Origin: Amylostereum areolatum
Taxonomy: Eukaryota; Basidiomycota; Agaricomycetes; Russulales; Stereaceae
DNA length: 64,000 bases
Direction of reading: 5' to 3'
Assembly: GCA_012932865.1 (NCBI GenBank)
Contig: SAXG01000026.1
Location: 62,001-126,000, forward strand
Shown: piece after piece, positions 21,197-30,264 of the stretch
Layout: each line of letters starts with the position of its first letter
Numbering within the stretch: the stretch's first letter is position 1
Notes under the pieces: generated by a model
Databases searched by the model: none
What the model saw: only the letters and a program-made list of their open reading frames with translations
Told to the model about the DNA's origin: nothing
Position numbers and translations under genes: made by a program

Positions 21197-22712
21197 AGCA
21201 CCCGAATTCCTCACAGGTGCTAATGCAATCCCCGTGGCCCGGAGCGACGGAAGCCCAGACGCCCGATTCCCCGATACTAGAAAGCCAGATAGCCCGCATG
21301 ATAGCCGGAGTAGCGATCGAACAGGCCAGAGAACGGATCGACGACCTCAAGAGGGAGTCAGCCGATGTCCAGAACATCCTACAAGATCACATCAAGATGC
21401 TCAACAGAGAACTCCTCCAATTAGACTCGAGGTACCTAACACTCTCGACCGAAATGGAAGAACGGGAAGTCAAACTACTTCGACGATTCCAGAAGCTAGC
21501 GCAGCGGCTATACTCAATGTCGCAGAGCTCCGAAGATTTCTCACCGAAGTCGGACACAGGGTCAACTGGCTCAATTGGGAAAGACACACCTTCCGCACCG
21601 CCTACGAAGGAGAAATCCTCCGAAGGCGAATGGAAACTACCGGAGTTCCCCATATGTCGCCACGCGACGGCCCCGACATCGACCTCATCTTCCATGGATA
21701 TCACATCTCCCCGGGCTATACTGTTCGACCCGATCCCATCACGACCACCCTCACCAGACCCCCGTTCCTTCCTAACACCCCTCCGCGACCCGTCACCGCT
21801 CCTACACCGCCGGGATCCCTACCCATCCCCGGAATCACCCAGATTAACCCCATCCAGCCTCCCGTCGCTAGAAACGACGTATCCGGAGAGTACACCGGAC
21901 AGCCCCTGGTTTTCCCAAAGCCCGGACAACCAACCGGAAGATCCACAGCAGAAAGTCCGCGACCAGTACCTCGGACATCTCCTTCACTGCCAGCGATGCC
22001 TAGACCACCAACTCCATTCCCAGCTTCTGCTGACGACACTCCCATGCCGTGGCACAGAGGTCCCCCTGCTTATCCCTCATTCCTACGCTCGTACTCCGAC
22101 CACGCTAGAGATACCATCGCCCAAGATCCCCGAATCACCCCACAGCGACGTCAACATGATTCTGTCGACCCCGACGGAAGACCGCTCAAGCGAATCCGAA
22201 ACGTCGGACTCCCCGATAAGTCGAGCGATGAGGAACTGCAACAAGATCCAAGAGATAATCGAGCAAATGATGGAGACCCGCGCTCGCTGGAAACGAAACC
22301 GCGAGTCAACAGACAAATCGGACAACTCAGCGGACGAACCGGACAGTCCGATGGACGACAAGACGGAGGAAGCAGCCGAGGATCCCTCGGACAAATGGAA
22401 CGACGAGCCGACCACATGGACACAAGAGAAGTGGGACGCGATTCCCGCGAAGCCGCGGAAACGCTGCTGGAAATGCGGCGAGCGAGGCCATCTCCACCGA
22501 GACTGTCCCCGTCGCAAGAACGCTCCCCCTCACTTCCCCCAATCGCGGTCTTGCTATCCCCTCCGACCACAGACTCCTCTTCCTCGCCTTCACCCGAGCC
22601 GTCCGGATATCAGCTACGGTCCAGGAACACTGATGTCCCACCCCCACCTCCGAAGTACCGACGCTACCGCCCGCGCCCACAGGCAGCTTCTGGGATTCCT
22701 CGCACGACGTGA
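21003..22712 (+). CDS. ORF3 frame 2 of element B: 569-codon ORF overlapping frame 1
   Basis: Open from ATG 21003 to TGA 22712 and overlapping the 21223-22908 frame for about 1.5 kb. The first third looks compositional, but a middle part reads as real protein (AELRRFLTEVGHRVNWLNW, then GPDIDLIFHGYHISPG), followed by a long Pro/Arg/Ser-rich tail. Between about 14600 and 15069 in D, five of eight differences from B are synonymous in this frame. This may be a second protein, or the middle of a product made by frame switching. Function unknown. Confidence 0.4.
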   Translation: MSTASVSSATKYTTLNRNAPSVETASSPDRQQSSQLSQYLLHLGQDQTEEQGVSRLEAHKGTQTKAPEFLTGANAIPVARSDGSPDARFPDTRKPDSPHDSRSSDRTGQRTDRRPQEGVSRCPEHPTRSHQDAQQRTPPIRLEVPNTLDRNGRTGSQTTSTIPEASAAAILNVAELRRFLTEVGHRVNWLNWERHTFRTAYEGEILRRRMETTGVPHMSPRDGPDIDLIFHGYHISPGYTVRPDPITTTLTRPPFLPNTPPRPVTAPTPPGSLPIPGITQINPIQPPVARNDVSGEYTGQPLVFPKPGQPTGRSTAESPRPVPRTSPSLPAMPRPPTPFPASADDTPMPWHRGPPAYPSFLRSYSDHARDTIAQDPRITPQRRQHDSVDPDGRPLKRIRNVGLPDKSSDEELQQDPRDNRANDGDPRSLETKPRVNRQIGQLSGRTGQSDGRQDGGSSRGSLGQMERRADHMDTREVGRDSREAAETLLEMRRARPSPPRLSPSQERSPSLPPIAVLLSPPTTDSSSSPSPEPSGYQLRSRNTDVPPPPPKYRRYRPRPQAASGIPRTT

Positions 22713-22908
22713 GAGTCTGACGCACGAAGCCGCCCAACACGCCACCGAACAGTGGTTGTACTGGGAGGACGCCATGCTCCGCACTCAGCGGGAACCCCCT
22801 TCGCGCTTCAACCACTCCTGGCGCGTCGACGATCTCTTTTGGAAGGAAGAAGATTGGGACCTGCAGGAAGCAGAGGAATCGAAGGATCACTGGCCGGAAC
22901 CTTGGTAA
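21223..22908 (+). CDS. ORF3 frame 1 of element B: coiled coil plus CCHC knuckle, 561 aa
   Basis: Open from ATG 21223 to TAA 22908. The N-terminus is helical with heptads (ILESQIARMIAGVAIEQARE, then LNRELLQLDSRYLTLSTEM). The middle is Pro/Ser-rich, followed by an acidic region, a CCHC knuckle (CWKCGERGHLHRDC) and a Trp-rich acidic C-terminus ending WPEPW. Coil plus knuckle resembles Gag logic, yet it lies after pol and is unlike the element's own Gag. No family recognised. A role as an accessory nucleic-acid-binding or assembly protein is only inference. Confidence 0.55.
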   Translation: MQSPWPGATEAQTPDSPILESQIARMIAGVAIEQARERIDDLKRESADVQNILQDHIKMLNRELLQLDSRYLTLSTEMEEREVKLLRRFQKLAQRLYSMSQSSEDFSPKSDTGSTGSIGKDTPSAPPTKEKSSEGEWKLPEFPICRHATAPTSTSSSMDITSPRAILFDPIPSRPPSPDPRSFLTPLRDPSPLLHRRDPYPSPESPRLTPSSLPSLETTYPESTPDSPWFSQSPDNQPEDPQQKVRDQYLGHLLHCQRCLDHQLHSQLLLTTLPCRGTEVPLLIPHSYARTPTTLEIPSPKIPESPHSDVNMILSTPTEDRSSESETSDSPISRAMRNCNKIQEIIEQMMETRARWKRNRESTDKSDNSADEPDSPMDDKTEEAAEDPSDKWNDEPTTWTQEKWDAIPAKPRKRCWKCGERGHLHRDCPRRKNAPPHFPQSRSCYPLRPQTPLPRLHPSRPDISYGPGTLMSHPHLRSTDATARAHRQLLGFLARRESLTHEAAQHATEQWLYWEDAMLRTQREPPSRFNHSWRVDDLFWKEEDWDLQEAEESKDHWPEPW

Positions 22909-22975
22909 GCGCACGGATGAACTCTCACCCATCATACGCACTCGGACTTTCTCCCTCATCATCATCATCCCCATC

Positions 22976-23158
22976 ATGTTTTCTGTACTCATTGTTACGA
23001 CATTTCTCGGACTAATCACGGACTGCGCCCTCATTCGTACGCATATTTTCCTCGGACTTCTCTACTGTATAGGTTCCTATCGCTATGAGGAAGGCGAAGT
23101 GTTTGGTACTCTCCCTGCGACACGCTGGAAGCGTCGCTTACTTACGAATACTGTATGA
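22976..23158 (+). pseudogene. ORF4 of element B: hydrophobic leader, frameshifted
   Basis: ATG 22976 opens a strongly hydrophobic start (MFSVLIVTTFLGLITDCAL) with a second hydrophobic stretch (HIFLGLLYC), like a signal peptide or two short membrane segments. Compared with element D, one base is missing near 23107, which diverts the frame to a stop at 23158; beyond the break the D-like frame (PCDTLEASLTYEYC) is still visible. Neither copy is intact. Confidence 0.4.
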
Positions 23159-23305
23159 CTATGTACAAGTTCCCGCTTACGATTGACGGCAATGATTACA
23201 TCACTGCCCTCCCCGCATCGTAAGGATAAAAGGGAAAGCCACGAAGACGACCACATCCTCAGACATCGTCTAAACAACCAACTCGCACCACCCAAAACCA
23301 CCAAT

Positions 23306-23689
23306 ATGTCTTCTACTCTCACCTCCTCTTCGCGCAATCTCTCCACCACCGACCACACTCCTCCTACCACCCCTCCTCCCTCGCCCGTCCTCTCGCGCAC
23401 TCCCACGCCCGACCCACAAGACGAAGAACTCCTCCGTCATCTCAAGCGAGTCACGGAACTCCTAAGCCGTCCGGACGTCGCTCGCGCCATGAAGAGGCCG
23501 AGAAGCCTCGACGAAGAAGCTATGCAGGAGTCGAAGGGAAGATGCGGCATCAAAGGGCTCTTCCGGAAACACGGGCCCCGGTTTAGAAGCCCGGACCACG
23601 CGATGACGGCCAGGATAGGGCATCGGTTAGGGTCTCCCACGATAGACGGGGAGGATATCAAAGTAGTGGAGGCGTTGCTAAAGCGGTAG
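23306..23689 (+). CDS. ORF5 of element B: 127-aa protein
   Basis: ATG 23306 to TAG 23689. It has the same layout as the D copy: Ser/Thr/Pro-rich N-terminus, SRTPTPDPQDEELLRHLKR, AMKRPRSLDEEAMQESKGR, and C-terminal VVEALLKR. Differences from D are scattered single substitutions without indels. No known family recognised. Confidence 0.55.
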   Translation: MSSTLTSSSRNLSTTDHTPPTTPPPSPVLSRTPTPDPQDEELLRHLKRVTELLSRPDVARAMKRPRSLDEEAMQESKGRCGIKGLFRKHGPRFRSPDHAMTARIGHRLGSPTIDGEDIKVVEALLKR

Positions 23690-23763
23690 AATAGAATTCT
23701 ATCGCTTGATTCCGGATAAGGATAAAAGGAGCAAACATCAAAAAATGAGGACTCAGAAGCGTG

Positions 23764-24144
23764 ATGCAACCCACACAATCACCCGACCTTACGATCCTCG
23801 CTGCAACCACCCCTCGCTGGCTTGTCATCGTCCTAAGCATCATTGTCGGATTCATGATCTTCACCCTTCTCGCGTCAATCGTCTTCCTCCAACGATGGCG
23901 ACGAATAAGCGACCAAGAACCTATTCAAGAAATCCCTTTAACAGTAATCCGATTCGTGAATCAACGGGACGTCGATTCTAGAGAGGGGGCTAGTGTTACA
24001 ACTCGATCAAGGTATTCTATTCCCTGTTGCCTTATTAGGAAGGACGTCGCTAAAACGACGGATTACAACTGTGCCCCAGTTCGTAACCGTCTCAACGACG
24101 CAACCACGACAGTGCCACAGATTGTCACCGTCTCAACGGCATAG
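23764..24144 (+). CDS. ORF6 of element B: small membrane protein extending into the LTR
   Basis: ATG 23764. After about 18 polar residues comes a hydrophobic span (WLVIVLSIIVGFMIFTLLAS and on), then WRR and a polar tail with DVDSREG. The frame enters the 3' LTR at 23994 and runs to a stop at 24144, so about 50 LTR-encoded residues would be added unless splicing or mutation shortens it. Likely a single-pass membrane protein; function unknown. Confidence 0.5.
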   Translation: MQPTQSPDLTILAATTPRWLVIVLSIIVGFMIFTLLASIVFLQRWRRISDQEPIQEIPLTVIRFVNQRDVDSREGASVTTRSRYSIPCCLIRKDVAKTTDYNCAPVRNRLNDATTTVPQIVTVSTA

Positions 24145-24503
24145 CCACGACGGTGCCCCAGTCTCGTCCCCGTAGATACTTGATACAACCGTCGCTCAAT
24201 GTACATATGTTTACTCGACCTCCTTTCTTATAAAAGGAGGCTCAACGAACGAGCTATTCCCCAGCTTGTTCTCTTTGTAAATACAGGACTGTTCTAAATA
24301 AGAACCTCCTCTTAAAGCTATAAAAGAGAACCCAAGGTAACTAAGTCGAAAGCCCGCCTAAGTCTTCCGAGAAGACTTACTGCTTCGCTTATCGACCTCA
24401 ACCTTCGTATAACCGAGACGTCTGGATCACCTGATCCCACTTCTCACACGTACGAGTACTGTAGCCTGAGCCGCTTGTCACGTGATAAGGACCGTCCTTA
24501 ACA
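23994..24503 (+). repeat. 3' LTR of element B (510 bp)
   Basis: Starts TGTTACAACTCG and ends CTTAACA, followed by the target duplication GAAGT (24504-24508). Purine tract GAGAGGGGG lies just upstream. Confidence 0.95.
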
Positions 24504-25190
24504 GAAGTGGATGTGAGCCGATTGTGGTCGGTGTGCACGGATTGATGCGAGGCTTTGGGTGAGCCGTTGGTGAGGAAAAGGAAAAGGGTGGGCAGCTGGC
24601 AGTGGAAGAAGAACTCGGAAACTCGTCGCAAAATCTCGCCTGTTTGGTTCTGTTTACACTGGACTGATGCACGGTTCGCGGCTTCGTGCCGCCGCAGGCC
24701 GCCGCGCGCGTTCGCGCGTTGCAGTGGTTAGTTAGTCTCGTTGGTCCGGGAGGTTTGGCTCGTCGCAAAGGCATTGTAAGGATTGACTTACATGAAGGGT
24801 CCGCGCAGTCCCCATCCAAGCACTAAGAAGCGAAAAAACTGCGTAGGAAAGAACTTAGCTGTGTCTTCTCATTCTCGCGCCCCTGCGTTCAGTGGTTGAG
24901 ACCGCGCCTTGAGAGCCACAAACCGTGCGCGCTCCGGCGTGTCGGTCCGGCGTAAACAGAACCAAACACACGAGATTTTGCGACGCACAAGTCCCTTCGC
25001 GCTTCAAGCTTCAAGCTTCAAGCCTCAAGCCTCAAGCCTCAAGCTTCAACACTCCTCCAGGCTCCTCCCCTGCACGTTCCATCTTTCCGCCTTCTTACCT
25101 GTGCTCGATATCACTTTTGTGCGTCGAGCGCGGGTTTACGCTTTGATACGCCTTTCATGTCTCTTGACCGTGGCACTGAAACACTTCGTC
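24504..25190. other. Host sequence between element B and PEX3 remnant; imperfect inverted repeat
   Basis: No gene start could be read, and the expected N-terminal PEX3 exons are not visible. A 43 bp inverted repeat lies at 24625-24667 and 24942-24984 with five mismatches (arm starts GTCGCAAAATCTCG). A short run of heptamer repeats (CAAGCTT/CAAGCCT) covers about 25000-25050. Confidence 0.5.
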
Positions 25191-25659
25191 ATGATCCTCG
25201 CGGAGAATGTCCTCACTGACATGGACGTTGAGGGCCTCACCGCAGAACTCCAGTCTCTTCTCAATGCATCACGCGAAAAGAGACTATCCGCATCCGAGCA
25301 CTTGGAGCTTCCGACACATTCCCATAACCCACCTTGAGAGGCCTCATTGGCGTTGAGTGTCGAGTTCGTACACGAGGGCGACGCAGTATCCGACAACGGC
25401 TCTGTGTCTGTACTATCGTACTCCGCCCTAGAAGAGGCTCCTTCACCCCTCACGGACTTCCAGCTGGGTCGGCGAATCTTCTCAATCATTAATACAACCT
25501 CCCTACCCAACTCCCCAGCACCCACCCTTGCAAGCAACGCCATCGGCAGAGGGTACCGAGTCCGGCGTAAGCAGCTCCGCCGTTAGCAGCAATGGCGACT
25601 CGTCAGCGGTGTGTTTTCTCCCAGTCATCGTGCCAGCTGAAGCGCTGACGAACGACAAG
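25191..25659 (+). pseudogene. PEX3: PEX3 remnant, segment 1 (before element E)
   Basis: PEX3 is the peroxisomal membrane anchor for PEX19. The segment carries the characteristic MDVEGLTAELQSL (nt about 25221) followed by the Ser-rich linker (ESGVSSSAVSSNGDSSA). An in-frame TGA at 25335-25337 (CCT-TGA-GAG) breaks it, and the frame changes between about 25450 and 25528 with no clean intron. The final codons AAC-GAC-AAG run into the ACAAG target duplication and continue in frame at 33160 after element E. The N-terminal membrane region is missing. Confidence 0.8.
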
Positions 25660-26117
25660 TGTCAGCAACGACTAGTGCGACAGCACCAAGTTACGACACA
25701 GCTGACTAGAAGATGAGGACGACAGAGGGGAGCCGATCAGACACGGCGACAGACGAGGGAAAGCAAGCAAAGTCGGTAGAATTGACTAGCTCGAGATAAG
25801 GAATATGTACAGCGAGAGCAAGCCTTATATACACAAGAGGAGAGAGACTTAGGTAAGCAACCAATACACGGCAATCAGTAAGCAGACCAAGTATAAGTAA
25901 GCAGTCGTATGTAAAAGAGCACAGCATGAGTCAGTATCGTACAGCATGAGTCAAGAGAAAGGAGTCAGACCCGGACCGAGATGAGTCACGTGGGTCCGGG
26001 CGGGATATAGATGAGCCGGGTCCGGGCCAAGGTGGAGCCGGACCGGTGATAAGTCGATAAGTCCTAAAGCGTGTAACCGATGTAAAGTAAAAAGAAAATT
26101 ATAGACCGTTCATGACA
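25660..26117 (-). repeat. 3' LTR of element E (458 bp)
   Basis: On the plus strand it reads TGTCAGCAACG to CGTTCATGACA. In element orientation a TATA-like GTATATAAGG is present (plus-strand position about 25824-25833). Confidence 0.93.
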
Positions 26118-29100
26118 TCACCCCTTCCTTAGATTCGACGTCCTCGTCGTAATCAGATCCAGTTTCTTCCTCCAACAGGAGTTCCCAACGATTAAGGCGT
26201 GCAGGTTTCGGGGCACCTGGATGTTCACGGTGGAAGTCGTCAATGCGTTTCTTGGCATTCTGGAGATTGGTGAGAGGCTCCCAAGTATTGTCATTGTCTG
26301 GGTAGCCTTTCCATTTGACGAGGTACTTGAAGCCGCGACCAACCTTCTTGGAGTCTATAATCTTTTCGACCTCATAGACTTCCTCTCCTTGTACTAACTC
26401 TGGCGGTGGAGGTGTAGGTACTTTCTGATTGTCAAAGGCGGGACCGTTGTGTGGAGATAGGAGGGACTCGTTGAAGACCGGATGTTTTCGTGACCAGGAT
26501 GTAGGGAGGCGAAGCTTGTAAGCCGATGCTCCGACTTTCTCCAGGATTTCGAAAGGACCGAAGCGCTTGTCATCTAGCTTTTGCATAGGACGTGCCGTTT
26601 TGATTACGGTTTGGCCATCTCTGGTCTTGGCTTCCAGCCAGACGAAGTCGCCAATTTTGTAATCTATTGGTTCGTCCTTCTTGCGATCGTAAAAGCGCTT
26701 TTGATCGTCCTGTGCTGCCTTTAGCGCAGAGCGGGCTTCCTCATAGATGTCTCGCATGCGTTGTGCAAACTCGTTCGCCGATGGGTTGTCTGTCTCACGT
26801 CGAGGGTTTGTCCCCAGGTAGAGTTCCCAACCATAGTTGGCAAAGTTGGGAGACATCCCAATTGAACTATGGACCATGTTGTTGAGCGCAGTCATGGCAA
26901 GTGGGAGGTAACGTGTCCAATTGTCTTGTCGCTGATTGACGAAGATGCGAAGGTAGTTTTCCATGGTCATGTTGGAGCGTTCGGTCTGTCCATCCGTCTG
27001 AGGGTGATACGCCGTGGACGGGTTCCCTTCAATGCCTAGCAGTTGGAATAATGCTGTGGTGAACTTGGAGACAAAGACGCTGCCGCGGTCACTGACGATC
27101 TTTCTAGGAATTCCATGATGGGGGACCACCTCGCGTAGGTACTCGAAGGCAAGTTCGTCCTCTGTTAGGTCTTTGGTCGTGGCCCAGAATACAACCTGCT
27201 TGGTACCCATGCAGTTCACATTGCAGATGGCGTCTTTTCCATCCGAGACCAGGAGTGGCATGACGAAGTCAATGGATACGTGCTCCCAAGGTGCTTGTGG
27301 CGGGTCATGTGGGTGGAGTGGAGCGGCAATACGATCATGTCTAATCTTGGTACGTTGGCAGGTCTCACATCCTTCGACATATTTCCGGACGTCATCTCTA
27401 ATGGCAGGCCACCAGTAGTTGCACGTGATGAGCTCGTGGGTCTTGTATCATCCTGGATGACCGACAAGTGGGCCGTCATGATGAGCCTGGATGATGTCTG
27501 CACGGAGTCCTTTGTCTCTTGGGACATAGAGTCTGTGTTGCCAGGTGACCGTTCCATCTGCATGTTCCAGCCATCCCTTTACTTTGAGTGCTAAGGCGCG
27601 TTCTACTGCATGGTCTCGGAGTAAGGTAGCCTCCTGAATCCGCTCAATGAAGGCATTGTCAGGTCCGTTGGTTATGATTCCTGCATGGTTGAGGGCGCGA
27701 AAGAGTTCTGGTTTCAGGAGGACGATGTTTTCATTGTCTTTCTCCCCCTTCTCAAGGCCCGCTAGTCGGGAAATAGCATCGGGTTTACCCATTGTTTTGC
27801 CAGGCTTGTGGAGTAGCGTACAATGATACTCTTGTAGCTCCGTTAACCATCGTGCTTGTCTCCAATTTAGCTTCTGCGCCTTGCGGAAGTACGTGAGATT
27901 GCGATGATCCGACCAGATTTCAAACTCCTGTCGTGCCCCCATGAGGTATTGTCTCCATTCCTCTAGCGCTGTCATGATAGCCAGTAATTCCTTGTCATAA
28001 ATCTCATAGTTCCTCTCAGCTTCGCTGAGGGACTTTGAGAGGAAGGCGACCGGGTGCCATTTGCCATTGTCCTGTTGTTGCGAGAGTACCGCGCCCGTGG
28101 CATAGTCAGAGGAGTCCGCCTCGACACGGAACTGCCCATCGTCTGTAGGGATTGCTAGAACTGGCTGCGATGTTATACGTCGCTTGAGTTCCTCAAAAGC
28201 CTCCTGCTGTGGGGTGTCCCAGACCCATTCCGTCTTCCCAGTGAGTTTAGTCATTGGGTGAGCAATGCCGCTGAAGTCCTTGAAAAAGCGACGGTAGAAG
28301 TTGCAAAAGCCCAAAAACGATTGAAGTTGTTTCTTCGTTTTGGGGGCTGGCCAATTGGTGATTGCCGCGACCTTTGCTGGATCCATGCGAACCCTTCCTC
28401 CGCCAACAATCATGTCCAGGTATTCGATTTCTGCCTTCTCAAACTCGCACTTTTCTGGCTTCAGGTAGAGTTTGTTCTCTCGCAGGATCTGGAGGACCTC
28501 CTTGACTATCCGATGATGTTCTTCTAGCGTATGCGTGAAGATGAGGATGTCGTCCAAATAGACGACCACAACTCCTTGGTGGATCAAGTCTTTGAACAGG
28601 TCGTTCATCATGGCTTGGAACGTAGACGGGGAGTTGGTGAGTCCAAAGAACATGACCGTAGGCTCGTAGAGACCTTTGTTCGTGCGGAATGTGGCTTTCC
28701 ACTCGTCCCCTTCTTTAATCCGAACATTGTTGTACCCCCATCGGACATCGAGCTTGGTAAAGTGCCGTGCTCCCTTAAGCTTGTCAACTAACTCTTGGAT
28801 GAGCGGGAGCGGGTAACGGTTCTTTATCGTCATCTCATTGAGCTTTCGATAGTCCTGCACAGGACGTAGCGAGCCGTCTTTTTTCTTGATGAAGAAGAAT
28901 GGGGAGGCCATGGGTGATTTGGACGGTTGGATCCGGCCAGATCTCAGGTTCTCTTCCAAAAAGGCGTCCAGTTGCTTCTGCTCATCCAATGTGAGGGGGT
29001 AAACTTTGCAATCGACCGGTTTGAAGTTAGGAGTGAGCTCAATGGCGTGGTCCCATGGGCGTCGCTCAGGGAGCTTGTCGAAGTCGTCTTTGTCAAAGAT

Positions 29101-30264
29101 GTCCTTGAATTCGTGGTACGCTGTTGGGACTCGCTCAGAGAAGGTCTGTTCCTTTTTCTTAGCGTGCTCTTCAATTGCAATATCTGATGCATGGGTCCGG
29201 ATGTGGTATGTCGCTTTGTAACCATCCCAGTCGAAAGCAAACAGCTGCTCGTCCTTTTCCATGTGGACTGGCTCTTCCTCCTCTTCTTCATCATCATCGA
29301 TATTGAGGAGGGGAGGGGGACGAGAGCAGCTGATAGGGCATTGGTCGAATTCAATTGACCCGGATTTCCAGTCGATGCGAGGGTTGTGCTTCTTTAGCCA
29401 CTCATGTCCAATAAAAAGGTCCGTATCTCCTAGGTTGGAGACCGCCAGGTCAATGTTTTCTTCATGGTCTTGAATATTTAGACGAAGTGTGACATATTCC
29501 GTGATGGGACCTCCTGCGTTGAGAGTGCCGTCTGCATTTCGTACTGGGATTGGGCGAGCAGTCCGTCGCGTGGGGATGTGATTTTCCTGCACGAACTTCG
29601 TGTTGATACACGAGCCAGTGCAACCACTGTCCAGGAGTGCGAGAGCTTTGACAATGCGCTTGGAATCTACCACCAGTTGTGTGGGAATGACCGTTTGTTC
29701 CTTGGCACTGGAGGAGCGTATGAACTGCATAGGAGTGGCAAGCTCTAGTAGGGCTTGACATGCTAACTCGTCTCCCATGCCAGTTATCTCTTTGATGGCT
29801 TCATAAGTAGCCTCGTCACGGCGTCGGTGGTGTGTCCAGATGCGAAGGATTGCAATCGCACTTTCGGGTTTGTCTTCCCTTAAGCGACGAAGCGTCCATT
29901 GAGCCGTTCCAGGTGCCGTGCCCCTTCCATCGCACGGCGTTGTCCCTGACTTCACAGGGTCCATATCCAAAACCGAGTCCGTATCCAAAGCCATATCCAA
30001 AACTGAAGCCGAAACCGAAGCCATATCCAACGCCGAAGGCTCACAAATCGAAGCCTGAGTATCTAAAATAACAACGGGACGCGTGCCCGTACCGATAGAG
30101 TCCGTAAGAGAAGTCATAATGGGGATATCCCCCGTAGTAGTACAGTCCGAATCAACAATGCACATATGTAAACAAGAACCAGGCCACCGAGGCGCCACAA
30201 AACCAGACGGGCGAGAAACAGAAACTTGGGCTTCAGATGCCGTGTACATCGTCAGCCCCCTCAA
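26110..30264 (-). pseudogene. Pol of element E, one in-frame stop
   Basis: Read in the -1 register from the gag stop (TTG at 30264). Contains protease (LLDSGCTG), RT with YLDD rather than YMDD (VVVYLDDILIF), RNase H (VEADSSDYATGAVL, EIWSDHRN), integrase (HHDGPLVGHPG; SDRGSVFVS; TERSNMTMENYL) and a chromodomain (YLVKWKGYPDNDNTWEP). TGA at 27450-27448 falls in the integrase zinc-binding region, GHPG-stop-YKTHEL, where family A has Arg; the frame is open on both sides (30264-27448 and on to 26110). One C-to-T change explains the loss. Confidence 0.9.

Larger units (their letters stand above)
10008..24503 (+). mobile_element. Ty3/gypsy chromovirus, family B, complete (element B, 14.5 kb with nested insert)
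   Basis: Two near-identical 510 bp LTRs (10008-10517 and 23994-24503) are flanked by the perfect 5 bp duplication GAAGT (10003-10007 and 24504-24508). Without the nested element D and its duplicated target site the element is about 10.2 kb, long for a fungal gypsy element. Order: LTR, ORF0, gag (split by D), pol with chromodomain, a 3 kb block of extra ORFs, purine tract (GAGAGGGGG), LTR. Pol is open end to end; gag is interrupted, so this copy cannot be autonomous now. Confidence 0.95.

Noticed and set aside
24650..24930. tRNA-like words (AGTGGTTAG, CAGTGGTTGAGAC)
   Set aside because: No matching B box and no cloverleaf could be drawn; not called a tRNA or SINE.
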